Below, in pieces: positions 31,447 to 43,500 of a stretch of 64,000 bases of DNA. The DNA is taken from contig CM055758.1 in NCBI GenBank assembly GCA_029465975.1, positions 6,351,798 through 6,415,797 of the forward strand, in the 5' to 3' direction. Every line of letters starts with the position of its first letter. The stretch's first letter is position 1. This stretch comes from Dallia pectoralis. Taxonomy: Eukaryota > Chordata > Actinopteri > Esociformes > Umbridae. A model generated the notes under the pieces. The model worked only from the letters and a program-made list of their open reading frames with translations. It had not been told where the DNA came from and searched no databases. The translations under genes were made by a program, and so were the position numbers.

Positions 31447-32401
31447 TTTCCTTCCCTCTCAGACCAAAACTAACCTTGAAAGAAATGTGATGAAGGTCAA
31501 ATCACACACAAGCAAGTACAGTACCAGCGTGTACTCAACACACACTCATACCCTAAAGCACACTTAACATACTTAGCACCTACACAAACACACTCATCCA
31601 CTCAACACTCACACCTCTTATCAATGCGCAGCACAGTAGTGTTTCACAATTGCTAACTGTCATGTGGCCACATTTATTATAACATCTCTCCGAAGGGGGC
31701 GACAGAAGTGGGGGGGTCGAGGGAGTTTCAGGCCACATGAACTTAAAAACCGTGGTCTGCAATAGAATCCGCTCTAAGCGCCTGATGTCAATCTGATCTA
31801 TTTATACCATCCTAGTGTCACTACTGCTCATCACCCAGTAACCTTGCTCCCCACCACTCTACATGCTCAGCATCCAACAACCGCACACGCGGCTGGGGAC
31901 CAATCGCATGGCATAAAGAGATATCACTATGCAAACCAACGCGCTAACAACCAATGAGGAGTTGTCTTTCTCGTGCACGTCTCCTCTGATTGGCTGGGTC
32001 CATTCCATTCTGTCTATGCAATGTTCCGGGACTACAGGTTTGTGTTTAATGGGCCCAGAGCCTCGGGAGTCCTGATTTACACTGCGTGTGCGTTTATATG
32101 AGTGAGAGTCAGTACACTATGCTCAGCGTATTCTGTTTATTGGATGGTCACTACTGGAAAAACAACTGATCCTGAGAAAAACACCCAGATACAATGAGTT
32201 TAATCAAAATGAGTAACTTTAATTTTAACATACATCTGGACACACCACCGTACAATCACTGACAATATGTTTAAAAAACAAAACATTTTCTTCAGTATGT
32301 CTCCATAGAAATGTCTTTTTAAGAGAAATGAACAATTACAATGTAATTTCTTTTACAATTTGCTTGATTTTAGCTGTTAAAACATTTTCACAGATGTTTT
32401 C

Positions 32402-32790
32402 ACACAAAATGATTTGATCCTCTGATTTTGTCTGTTGGATGGGGCCATGTTAAGTCAAATCTTGGGTGAGAACCTCCTTCCCTCAGCCAGGGCATTGAAA
32501 ATGGGACGTGGATGGGTATTCCAGCATGACAATAACCCAAAACACACAGCCAAGGCAACACGGAGTGGCTCAAAAAGAAGCACATTAAGGTCCTGGAGTG
32601 GCGTAGCCAGTCTCCAGACCATAATCCCGTGAAAAATTGGTGGAGGGAGTTTTTTGTTGTTGTTATTCTGTCTTTCACTGTTCAAATAAACCTGCCATTA
32701 AAATGATAGACTGACCATATCTTTGTCAGTGGGCAAATGTACAAAATCATCAGGGGATCAAATCATTTCTTTCTTCACATTATATTGGAG
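32402..32790 (+). pseudogene. Tc1-like transposase C-terminal relic
   Basis: The plus strand encodes the end of a fish Tc1/mariner transposase: ILGENLLPSARALKMGRGWV, FQHDNNPKHTAKAT (with the second catalytic Asp), then, after a one-base shift, the segment up to the terminal WWRE region. The following bases (TTCAAATAAACCTGCCATTA, TTTGTCAGTGGGCAAA, CAAAATCATCAGGGGATCAA) match the 3' end of such elements. The 5' two thirds are missing or unrecognisable. Inactive. Confidence 0.8.
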
Positions 32791-32799
32791 AAAATAAAT

Positions 32800-33615
32800 G
32801 TAAATCTTTAGCAATATAAATCATTAGCATAATATTAGATAACTTAAAATATAATTTCTCATTGAAAAAAAACCCAATTCGAATAAGTTGTTAAAATCTC
32901 ACTGTAAATAAAACCTCTACAATGGCAAGACAAGGAAAAGTAATCATATTGACTATTAACAATAATTGTATACTCTTCTTTACTCCTCCCCTGTAATTTC
33001 AGCCTATACTAGCCGATACTAAGCATGTATAATGATGTGATAAACAATTCAATATGAATACATTTCTAAATAAATATAACACTTCAAGCCTTTAGAATCT
33101 CTGTCTAAGACCTGACAAGTCGAAGTGAGACCTTGTTGATCCTGTCACTAGGGTACAGTTAACAGAGAGAGTAAGCACTGCAGGCATAAATACAAAGATG
33201 GATAGCAGAAACATCCCTATATGTAGTTCCCATTATGAGCCCACATGCAGCAGCATTGATGAAAACTCAATTTTGATTAAGTTAAGTCTCTTCTTCACAA
33301 TTGGGGATCCCTTCTGATGACCCAATTGAACATGATTCCGACAGAATCATCGGGAGAGATGATCAGGAGAGACCAATAACCCAAAATCCCATCCAATTGA
33401 CTACTATGAAACGACGCTGTGTCCTCTATCCATCTTTATGGGCTTGACACTGACGAGTGACAACATAGAAATACAGCACCACCTGCTGTTCACGCACACT
33501 CACTACAAGCGGACCACTTTAAAAAGGCATTGCAGACTCATCTACAACATAAATATATTTTCTGCATGTACTTAGCACATACATTCTCGAGACGGTGCAT
33601 ATTTTGTTTGTGTGT
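32800..33615 (-). other. IL-1-like gene 3' UTR with AU-rich element
   Basis: Downstream of the cytokine stop codon. On the minus strand 33067-33076 reads TATTTATTTA, an overlapping AUUUA element of the kind that destabilises cytokine mRNAs. Further single ATTTA motifs are scattered. The polyadenylation site cannot be fixed. Function inferred. Confidence 0.5.
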
Positions 33616-36113
33616 TTAGTCGTTGACATCGAAACAACTGAGCTTTCCCAGTTGCTTTTCCAGGCAAAGTTCTACAGGCTGTGTCGACTCCACTGAGGTG
33701 CAGATGAACCAGCGGCGGTACTTGGCCGACTCGAAGGTGGTCTGAGAGATGCCGGTGGTCTTCTTGTAGAAGAGGAAGCGAAGCTTGTCTCCCTCCGGGC
33801 AGATTGTGTGCAACTGGTCCTCCAGACATTTCTGAAAGACATAGAATGGAAGGGGATTGATAGGGTGAGTGTGAAAAAAATATATTAGAAACACCTATAT
33901 TCAGGTGTTTCTAAGACACAAGACAGACAAACACAAAGACAGGCAGAGAGCGCAAGACACACCTCTAAATGTAGGACAGGGTTTTTACTGCCTTCCGGTT
34001 TTGAACAGGACAGGTATCGGTCAGTACCGACAATCCCTACGACAACTGGCTGGGCCGGGATACTGCAACTGGGACTCATATACCGGGACAGCTTGAATTT
34101 CGCTAGTAGATAGAGAAAACACAGCATTAATGAAATGGGCACACATAAACAAAAGTCTTATCATGCTTTGATTTAAAAACGCATCACATTTAGCCTAGTT
34201 CTCGTGCTAAAGTCTCATGCGAGCGACAGCCTACCTCGCATTTGGCCCTGTCCCCCCCTCAGCGTGATGGCCACCAGTGCCATGGATTCGGGGTTCGTGG
34301 CATTGGCCACAAGGCTCTTCTGGTTCTGGTCACACAGTTTGCACTGCTGGGGGAGGCTGTCTGAACGTTTGAATACCGCGTTGGGTCTTGTGTTTGCCTC
34401 TCCCACAGGTTGCTGAACCTGCACCATTATTTGCTCTGCAAAGAAAGGACAGAGATGGTTCGATCAATTAGAGTTTTGGCGAAAGTGCATTTCGGGTCAC
34501 ATGAAAAAAAATCTTCAATTGAATTGGTCACGGTGACCTTGGCCAAAAGCAGTGTTTCAAATGCAGACAAAGGAAAGAAAGAACCAATATAAAGTGTCTC
34601 AGTAAAGTACACTATCCCACTCTGTGTCTCGGTCACCAGGAAAAGAGTTGCTTTTCAGTTTTTCCTTAAATTTTGCATTAAAGCACGTGTGTTGAACGTG
34701 CTTTGTTGACGACAATTTCCGACCCTAGTTATGGATGTGTTTCTCATAGATCTAAATGCAGATGCCACTTTAGTCACTGTATCTATACTGAAACACCAGC
34801 CAGTAAAGCAGTCTCTGAGACATAAACTCCTGCCATCCACGCCCCAATAACACATGTTTCAAAGTCACTATAAGATCCTTTCATCTTGATGTTGTCTGAT
34901 GTATTAAATAACACATACTATGCACCAACACATATAGGGTATACCGTGTGCTGCTGCAATAAAATTGGTTTTAAAGTTAATTAATGCTAGTGAACATATA
35001 ATTGCGCGCGAAACAAGATATTTTAAATACATTTTCGACTCAAATCATTTAATCTGTCCAAAGTATCACAGTAGATTCTCTAAGAGCGCAGGAATTTTGG
35101 TAATAAACTCGCGGTGTTACCCTATATACCGAATGAAAAAATACGTATAGGCATATATTCAAATGAGATACCAATGTAGTTTCACAAAATGTATTACATT
35201 CATTTATTTATTAAATTAGATAATAATGTATAAGCTGATCGCAATAGCCCCGATCTGTTTTTCTAAATAATGTCCAATACCGTCAGTCAATCAAGACAAC
35301 TCACAAAGACGACGTGTATTCTCGTCTAGGTTTAGTCAACCAAAAATAAAAAATGCTCGTACATCGCCAGTGAAAATTAGTGTTCAACGAATACTGTTAA
35401 AAGAATAGAGCTGATTGATATGACGTGAAAGGATTTGCAACCTACCTTGGAAAACGGTGTTTATTATAACGCTGCAGGGGTCGTCACTGCGTTCCAACCA
35501 CAAGGAATTGTGAGTGGAGTCGGAGATCTTGGGAGTGTGTTTCATCCTTTGCAACGCAATCACCAGATGCGCCACCTTTTTCAGGCATCTCTGTCCGCTT
35601 GGGGCATACTCCACCTCGACGCGCAGTCCCTTGTGCAACCAACAGATCTTGTCCTCTGGAACAACCTAAACAGAAGAGTCCATGCTGCAATTCTGGCAAA
35701 ACGACATTACGGATGTGGAGTTTCATTTCACGAATGGCTCATTTGTGTTCTTCGTGTAGCTTACAGAACACTTGACTTCTGTCATTGATGCTCTAAAAGT
35801 GTATTTGCTAACCCGAGTAGTACAACCTTCTCATTAATATAAAGTCTAACCTTTTCTTCAGGCTGGCTGCATTTTCCATCCAACTCCTCATTCTCTGAAC
35901 CAGGGCTGCAGACAAGAAGAAAACATTTATTAAAGCTTAGATTTGTGGTTTAATGACGAAAGTAAATGAAAAAAGGTTTATGCAAACTGTAGCCGGCTCA
36001 TAATCCATTTAAAGGCTAATTTACAAAATATTATTAACGAAAACAAAATTCCTCAGCAGTAAATTAAAGGTATGTTCATACCTCCATAAAGCATCAGCCA
36101 AGTCGAAGTCCAT
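33616..36113 (-). CDS. Interleukin-1 family cytokine (IL-1 beta-like)
   Basis: Secreted pro-inflammatory cytokine of the IL-1 beta-trefoil family, or a fish-specific relative. Minus-strand coding exons: 36082-36113, 35851-35905, 35446-35665, 34235-34435, 33963-34102 and 33616-33831; phases close to 287 aa. It opens MDFDLADALW with no signal peptide, as IL-1 precursors do. The propeptide includes LVIALQRMKHTP. The mature part includes CKLCDQNQKSLVA, MALVAITLRGG, FKLSRYMSP and PVLHLE, then LRFLFYKKTTG and the family signature region FESAKYRRWFICT (249-261). The PROSITE-type signature Pro is Arg255 here. The six-coding-exon layout with a non-coding first exon fits fish il1b. I cannot separate il1b from the fish IL-1 family member il1fma, so no symbol is given. 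Confidence 0.85.
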
Positions 36114-36263
36114 TTCTCTGAGACAGAATAAAAACAAAAATCCTTCCTTCAAATCTTATGCTACAATGCTTGACATTTTTTATATTTTGTATAATTTGAA
36201 ATCCTACTATAAAACACCTGACATAAATGTTTGTAAGTTGGTACGTTTTTTAAAATAGCCTAC

Positions 36264-36310
36264 CTGTAAAGAGGTTAAAAAGATGGTTGTCTCGTGGAAT
36301 TCAAGTGCGA
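36264..36310 (-). other. Probable 5' UTR exon of the IL-1-like gene
   Basis: On the minus strand a donor (ACAG|GTAGGC) lies at 36263, about 30 bases downstream of a TATA-like box and 150 bases upstream of the ATG exon. Its upstream limit is only estimated. A non-coding first exon is usual in il1b genes. Confidence 0.5.
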
Positions 36311-36337
36311 ATGTGATGACAAAACCTTAGGCGTCTG

Positions 36338-36346
36338 CTTTTTAAA
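36338..36346 (-). promoter_or_regulatory. TATA-like box of the IL-1-like gene
   Basis: TTTAAAAAG on the minus strand, about 25-35 bases upstream of the inferred start of the non-coding exon. Confidence 0.5.
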
Positions 36347-36412
36347 CTCCTTTCACCAAGACACCTCCTCCCCAACAAGCGGTGTGCCCGGAATATAGAG
36401 CATAAACAGCGA

Positions 36413-36423
36413 GGGAAACTCCC
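36413..36423 (-). promoter_or_regulatory. NF-kB binding site
   Basis: GGGAAACTCCC fits the consensus GGGRNWYYCC. It lies about 70 bases upstream of the TATA-like box of the IL-1-like gene. NF-kB control of IL-1 genes is well established; its use here is inferred. Confidence 0.6.
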
Positions 36424-39130
36424 ATGCTCAAACATAGTGGTGTATCAATTTCATCAGATTTATTGTGGTTTAACCATGTGTTTGCAGTTTAGGGAAGTAG
36501 CCACATCGAATAATTTCCTTGCAGACCCAACAGCAACAACCTTTCCATTTGTTTAGGTTTGCTTAGTGTAAATTCCTCCAACACTTGTTTTAAGAGTTAA
36601 AGCATTTATTTTTCGTTCTTCTGATGTGGGGGTAGCCAACTCAACAAAATATGTGGAAAAATATAGCAGTTTTTGTGCAACACCTGTGTCCAACCACCAG
36701 CTCCTTGCCCAGAAGATAAAAGCCACTGTTCATATGCTGGGTTATGGTGTTGGTTTTGGTAGTTGGTCATGGTTTCATATTACTCTCTTGTGTACCTGAC
36801 TTGTTGTGGTCCTGTTAGCGTGGGTTTTGGTGATGGTCAAGTCAGTCGCTCACAAAAATCGTTGGCGATAAAGTCCTTTTGCAGTTGTGTTTTGATATGT
36901 TTATTAATATTATTTTACTTTGTCTTCCAGGGCGAAAGGGAACGCACCTTGGGAGGGTGTATGCCAGAGGCCCATGGGCGTACATCAACCGTAGTGTACC
37001 TGTCTAAGCACATTAGGAAAGTTCTGGACGGTCATCCCCATGTACTTTGGTTAGCGTGACAATTAGTGCCAGGTAAGTATATGGGAAGGCAGGTAAGAGA
37101 AGGGAAGAGGTATCTCTATCTATTACTTTTATTGTTTTGGTTCCGTCCAGCCCTCTTTCACCACATTTACTTCCATAAAGATTAACAAATTCCCAACAAC
37201 TGTACCCAGTTCGGTCTGTCGTCCTTACTTGCACCCATTACCCAACACCTGTCACCCATCCCACAGAGTTTCACCCAGAGGTGTACATAACACTTATTGA
37301 CCTCAATCATAATTTACATGTGAGTAGACAAATGCAAACTTATAAAATACACATCTCCTAATGCTTTTTAATAAGTTGCACATTACATTGGACTGTGGCC
37401 AGAATTTCATGGGTGCAACAATCTTAAAATATCCTACAACTTGCCCGGAGTTTCAAAAAGGATCACAACATCGATACTGAGACTTCTCGAAGACATGAGA
37501 ACTTTACCAGAATTGTGCAAACCAACCAACCATACTTTATTAGAACAGTTTTTCAGTAACTGTCACCAACAACCACATGTGTTTATATATAGGCTACATA
37601 TACATAATTGGTTTACTTTAAATGTAAAGAAACTATTATAAAATATCAACCTGCAGTAAGCGTGATGGGAAAATGTAAATTTCAAAATTAAATAATTTGA
37701 GTAAAAGTCCGTGTCACAAGAACATTTTAAGTAATTAGTACCATTTTACTAACTTTGAGTTCACCTCACTTCAAATCTTTGCGTAAACAACGTCTTAAGT
37801 TTAACAGTGTAGCTACACCCAGTTAATTTCCCACCGTGCAGGTTTCTGCCAGACGAGCGACCATTTGCCTAGGCAGTCTTGTATTTTTTACCCTAATGAG
37901 AGCTGCCTCAGCGTCCAGAGAGATAGTTACTAATTAAAGGCATGGGCTTTTACCAATTGTTTCGGGTTTCTACCAACTGCATCAAATGCGTTGCATTATG
38001 CCGGAAGTCATTTATTGTGAATGGAGCAGTCCGAAACAATGCGTTGGAAATGTGGGTAGATGGATGGGTAGATGGGTAGATGGATACCTATCTACCCATC
38101 TCCCCATTTATCAGCTCCGTCAGACGGAGACATCGACAAGAGTATCAGTTTTATACATGATTTTGATTTGTTTGCCGTATTATTTATGAGGACGACTTGC
38201 ACACCATGCCAATATAATTACAGAACATTTATTTACCCGGGCAAGTTGCTTGCTTGCGTAGAGAGTGGCGTACGACTTCTTTTGTGCGTATACGCAGCGG
38301 TTATAAATGAGGCCCCTGGTCAGTCCACCACGAGACCAACTTTGAGGAAGATTCCGGTAGCAATCAGAGCAGTGGGGACATTCTACCAGAAACGTACATC
38401 ATCTGTCCTTGACTTGCCACAGTGAATTAAAAGTATTTAATCCAAAAACGTATAAAACTAACTGCATAATTGATTCATGTGAGTTGTTCTGTAAATTAAT
38501 ATGTATGCATTAGGGTTCTCAGATATTACAAAGCCAGAAAAATTGCCTGTCCTCAGCCAAATTGGAACTAGATCTTTCATATATTTGTTATGCAAAAACG
38601 TAATTTAGTAAAAAAAAAAATAAACGTGAAATTACAAATAAATACTATTTTACAACTGTTCCCAAGTTTTCAGTCAGTCCTGTCACGTTTAAATAGACAT
38701 CACATAAAATGTGCATAATACTCTTTTAAGGGTAGGATTCAGAGGAAGTGACATCATTTGACCAAGGTGAAGCTGACACTGGCCAAGGGTAAGTCCTGTC
38801 ATTGAATTGTATGATTTTAAGCTTGTTTTTGTATGTCCTTTTTTAGGAGGACAGCTAAAGGGTCAGGCCCAGTCGAGAAAACACGTACTATCCGCGCAGA
38901 AAACCACGTATTGGAAATGTGCGACGCAGTCGGTGGCAATGGGGCGTATTGGAAATGTCCGACGCAAGCGGTGGCAATGGGGCACCCCACCTGCCAGTAA
39001 CCCCACCTGTGAACAACACAGCATTTTCCTGTTGTCATGTTGGTTTGTAGTGCGGTGGCGTCGGTGTGACAGGGTCTGCAGAGTGTTTTTTGTTGAGTTC
39101 ACACATCTTAGTTGATTAGATTGTGGTTTG
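36424..39130. other. Spacer upstream of the IL-1-like gene
   Basis: Mostly AT-rich unique sequence. A short imperfect tandem pair with GTATTGGAAATG and GGTGGCAATGGGGC lies at about 38910-38990, and a hairpin at 38071-38100. A short open frame near 36930-37058 has no recognisable match. No gene can be supported. Confidence 0.4.
38071..38100. repeat. Inverted repeat, 11-bp arms
   Basis: GATGGGTAGAT and ATCTACCCATC are perfect inverted arms around an 8-base loop. The left arm sits in a short GATGGGTA tandem run. Confidence 0.9.
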
Positions 39131-39139
39131 ACCTGAATA

Positions 39140-39760
39140 GAGTCACACATGAAAACTGCCCAAAACCGCCTATACTTCCTGAGGAGACCCAAAAAAACAC
39201 TGAGCAACTTCTACAGGTGCACCATTGAGAGCATCCTGTCAGGCTGCATTACTGCTTGGTACGGGAGCTGTACCGCTGCTGACCGTAAGGCCCTCCAGAG
39301 GGTGCTGAAGACAGCAGAACGCTGCCACCATTGGCTGCCACCTCCCTTCTGTCCATAGCATCTTCCAATCACGATGCCTCAGGAAAGCCAGAAATATCAT
39401 TATGGACAACAGCCACCCAGGCCATCACCTGTTCACTCTACCTCCATCTGGTCAACGTTACTGCAGTATTGGTACACGCACTTCCTTAATGAGCGACACT
39501 GATATACTTATCTGCTGGTATCCACAACTGACACTAGATCACTTTTATTGCAGTATTTAAGTACTTAAGGTTTGCATACTGTCCATATTCACACTTAATT
39601 ATGTATATTTTGTAGCTATGTATATTCTCTATATTCTGTTGTAATTCTGTTTTTCTGGTTCTTCTAACTACGTAGATGTTGCTTGCCATGTCATAAGAAT
39701 TTCATTGCTTAGATGCAAGTCATTCGGTACACATGACAATAAAATACTTTGACTTTGACC
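39140..39760 (+). mobile_element. L2-type LINE 3' end (reverse-transcriptase C-terminus and 3' UTR)
   Basis: The plus strand encodes NFYRCTIESILSGCITAWYG and TAADRKALQRVLKTAERC, the C-terminal part of fish L2/CR1-like ORF2. Further degraded conserved matches (CLRKARN-like and PSG) follow in other frames. The 3' UTR ends ATTTCATTGC, then CAATAAAATACTTTGACTTTG, a typical short-repeat tail. It is 5'-truncated, as is usual for LINE copies, and frameshifted. Confidence 0.85.
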
Positions 39761-39764
39761 TATA

Positions 39765-39882
39765 GACACACACACATCTAGGTGTTAACTAAGTCACACA
39801 CACACACATCTAGGTGTTAACTAAGTCACACACACACACATCTAGGTGTTAACATACAAACAGTCACATACACACATCTAGG
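39765..39882 (+). repeat. Short tandem array interrupted by a hAT insertion
   Basis: Three to four units of about 35 bp containing ACACACACATCTAGGTGTTA and ACTAAGTC. The array is broken at 39882 by the hAT element. The first bases after the element (41665 on: CATCTAGGTGTTAACT) continue the same unit. Confidence 0.9.
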
Positions 39883-41664
39883 CAGAGGTGGTAAAAGTAC
39901 TCAGAAGTTATACTCAAGTAAAAGTATTTGTACTTAAATACACTATTACTCCAGTACAAGTAGAAAGTCCTCCATTAAAATATCACTTGAGTAAAAGTAC
40001 AAAAGTATCCGATTTAAAAAGTACTTAAGTACTGGAAGTAAAAGTAAATATTCAAATTAACTGTAAATATCAATAATTAATCAAAGCAATTGTTTTCGGG
40101 TGATATCCAATGTTTTTATTGAACAAATTATAACATTATATACTGCAATTAAGATTAAGATCAGATTTCCTATCAATGAAGCACCTGAAAAGGATAGTTC
40201 AGCCAAAAATTAAAATTGTGTCATCATTTACTCACCCTCAAGTTGTTTCAAACCTGTATGAATGTCTTTCTTCTGCTTATCTCTGCAAGATAGATAGAAA
40301 GAATGAATTAATATATGTGCATTTCCCGAAGTATAAAACTGTTATAAACAACCATATACAGTAGCTTACATGTGGCTTGCCAGCTTTATTGAAACAATTG
40401 TTATCAAGTTATCAATGCAGTGATAGATAGCTAAGTTAGCAAAGGGTGTGCTGGCCTCACATGATGTAAGAGCTGCCCATGTGTGGCACAGGAAAAATCC
40501 ACATTCACTTCTTATAATTTAAATTTCTGAAATTGTAGGCTTACCATTTCTTTAAATAATGTTTTCATGTCATTATTTCTAATAAAAAATTGCATAGGCT
40601 TATAGCAAGAGGCAACATAGCTGCATTCAAAAAGTATAAACAGGTTATATTATCTGCTGTTATTTTGTAACCTGTTTAATGTCATGGTGGTGTGCTGTGC
40701 AGTGAGATGTTTTCACATTAAACAGTGTGCAGTGAAAGAAAAAAGTTTGGGGAAACACTGAGCTAACGTTAGTATGGCAAATTTGACTCCATGTCTACCC
40801 CCGACTGGATCATCCATGACCGATGGATCGGCAGCATGCAGGGAAGAACCAACCATTTTCCAATAAAAAAACTTAACCTCATCAGGAATCGATGCTGGTC
40901 ACTCTCCTGAACTGTTAATTTTCACTAGTGAATATGAATATCCACTGAATGTCCATCGTAAAACTAACTTTACCGCGCTATCAATATTGACTATTGTTAG
41001 CTAGGCTAGCTGTGTACAAGGCACATTTCAATATGAAATCAAATCACTCAACAACAATAGTAACAAAAATAACGTCAACTCACCTCAATATGTTTTCTCA
41101 AATTTGAAGGTGAAGCCTGAAATGTCATTCACCCGTGGCAGGCAAAGTTGACATCTCAACAGATACGAATCTCCCTTGACAGCAATGAATTTGAACATAT
41201 CCCGTAGATATGGCCATGGGTGATGATCCCTGTCGGTGTCGGGATCTCATTGCTGGGCGTGCTGGCAGCGAGAGCTGCGTGTTCACCTGTTTCAACGCCG
41301 GACATCTTCTACTTCACAATGACGGACTGACAACAACTAGCATAGGCTAGCCTATGTGCGCGTGTGCTGGGAAAGAGCTCGCGGCCACGCGCATTGTTTT
41401 TTTAAAGGAGCCCTACGGCCTCGCGCATTGTTTTTTTATTAAGAAAAACACGTTTTTCATTGTTTTGGAAAGCCAGTGTAATAATACTTGGAGCGGGCAT
41501 GGGGAAATGTATCGGAGTAAAAAGTACATTTTGTCTTTAATATTGTAGTGGAGTAAAAGTAAAAGTAGATGCAAATAAAAAATACTCAAGTAAAGTACAG
41601 ATACCCGAAAAAAGTACTTGAGTAAAGTAACGAAGTATTTTTACTTCGTTACTTACCACCCCTG
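39883..41664. mobile_element. Non-autonomous hAT-like DNA transposon, complete with target duplication
   Basis: Starts CAGAGGTGGTAAAAGTAC and ends, read inward from the right end, CAGGGGTGGTAAGTAAC, giving imperfect terminal inverted repeats. The subterminal regions are rich in AAGTAC and AGTAAAAGTA repeats. The 8-bp target duplication CATCTAGG is intact at 39875-39882 and 41665-41672. Length 1782 bp; no transposase-like open frame is seen, so it would depend on an enzyme supplied elsewhere. The 8-bp duplication and CAGRGGTGG termini point to the hAT superfamily. Confidence 0.85.
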
Positions 41665-41888
41665 CATCTAGGTGTTAACTCAAAACGAGGACGTCAAAAT
41701 CCGATTGAAGTCACCACAGCAAACATGTTGGTTGAAGTGTGCAACATATTGCAGATATCGATAGCTTAAGTATCCAAAGCAACTACGCTACATTTTTGAT
41801 TGACCCCCCCTTGATGTTTGAAGTGTTAAAAAAGTGTGTTGTAACTGCATCCATAATGAGGCATTTGGCTACCTGTGACCTTTGGTTC

Positions 41889-42345
41889 ACTAGCGAGTAA
41901 CACCACCCTGCACCACCCACTGCTGTATCACTAGCGGGTAACACCACCCTGCACCACCCACTGCTGTATCACTAGCAGGTAACACCACCCTGCACCACCC
42001 ACTGCTGTATCACTAGCGGGTAACACCACCCTGCACCACCCACTGCTGTATCACTAGCGGGTAACACCACCCTGCACCACCCACTGCTGTATCACTACCG
42101 GGTAACACCACCCTGCACCACCCACTGCTGTATCACTATCGGGTAACACCACCCTGCACCACCCACTGCTGTATCACTAGCGAGTAACACCACCCTGCAC
42201 CACCCACTGCTGGATCACTAGCGGGTAACACCACCCTGCACCACCCACTGCTGGATCACTAGCAGGTAACACCACCCTGCACCACCCACTGCTGTATCAC
42301 TAACAGGTAACACCACCCTGCACCACCCACTGCTGCATCAAACAC
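41889..42345 (+). repeat. 41-bp minisatellite
   Basis: About 11 copies of a unit with CACTAGCGGGTAACACCACC and CTGCACCACCCACTGCTGTAT. Copies differ mainly at AGCGGG (AGCGAG, AGCAGG, ACCGGG, ATCGGG, AACAGG). It is highly homogeneous. Confidence 0.95.
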
Positions 42346-43297
42346 TCTGCCGTTGCATCCGTTCAGGGGAAATCAAATAACTGTCTGGAACAAAAGCATT
42401 CATACTTGCAAAACTCTGGTGCGTGGGGAGGGGAATTAACACCACATAATAAACCTAGTGTCTTTTCATGTTCAAAATTGTGTGCCAATGCAACTCACCA
42501 AAACTGCGACTGATAGCAGGTTTGTCACATGGCTGAAGGTTACTTACCATTATAACACATTGGGAATTCCACTGACTGGCTATGTGGCCTCAGACACTAC
42601 CTACACACACACACACACACACACATATCTGATCTCACGGTTAATTTCCCGGCAGGGAAATTTAGTTCTCACCTCTTGGTCCTCCCGAGGCACATGTTGT
42701 TTCCGTTGTACCTTTAAGATTTTGGTCTCAGTTCCTCACCAAGAAGCATTGAAAAGCTTTCGATTGTGGAACTGAAAAACGACAAAATGAAGTGAGTCTC
42801 CCATTTTGAGGAAGTTCTATTAAGATGTGAAATTGTACATTCTACTCAAGCACATGCAGTGTCTTCAAACCCACACACGTGCACACAAAATCACAGACGG
42901 CCAAATAATTGTTTATTTAGCCCATGCTAGAAGGAGTGGTAGCATATGCTGCAACTCTACAACCGGGGTAATCAATTAAAAAATGAAAAGTGTCCAGCTT
43001 GAACAAATTACCTCAAGCAAAGGTCCGGAACCTCACGTCTAACATATGATTCAGTGCCAATGCATATTGAAGTAGTTTAGTAGCTGTATCAATGCATGTA
43101 GACAATCAGTGACTCTCAAATAAACTAAAGAACAAACAATACAATTATTGTATTTAATAGTCAGTTTTCATATTGAACTTGAATTATACACTGATAATAT
43201 ACATTCATTATAAGGGCCATTTTGAATTATGAATGAGTACTAAAACATTTCATAATACATTTTATTTTCTAATTTCAGGTGAAATAAATTAGGCCGC
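42346..43297. other. Spacer left of the LTR element
   Basis: AT-rich sequence with a short (CA)n at about 42603-42625. Nothing else is recognisable. Its last five bases, GCCGC, are the target duplication of the LTR element. Confidence 0.5.
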
Positions 43298-43480
43298 TGT
43301 AAGAGACTGCCTCGGTTCCCCTCTATGCCAGTGTGGCCACTCCCCTTGCCAGCAGTGAGAATTATTCAAGGACAATGTCTTACACCTGTGTTTGTTTCTC
43401 ACCTGTTCTGTGTTCAGTTCGTTAGTGTCTGCATTTAGCTTGGTCTGTGTCAGTTTGTCTGTGTCGGTCAGTGTTTCAGT
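43298..43480 (+). repeat. LTR copy 1, shortened
   Basis: Matches the first 183 bases of the full LTR at 48310, then switches after CAGTGTTTCAGT to the internal leader GTTACACTTAGGGGCCGCCA, 21 bases before an ATG. The last ~100 LTR bases are missing. Confidence 0.85.
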
Positions 43481-43500
43481 GTTACACTTAGGGGCCGCCA

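Noticed and set aside
36763..37059. 98-aa open frame upstream of the IL-1-like gene
   Set aside because: No recognisable domain, and no splice partners; may be a transposon scrap but cannot be supported.
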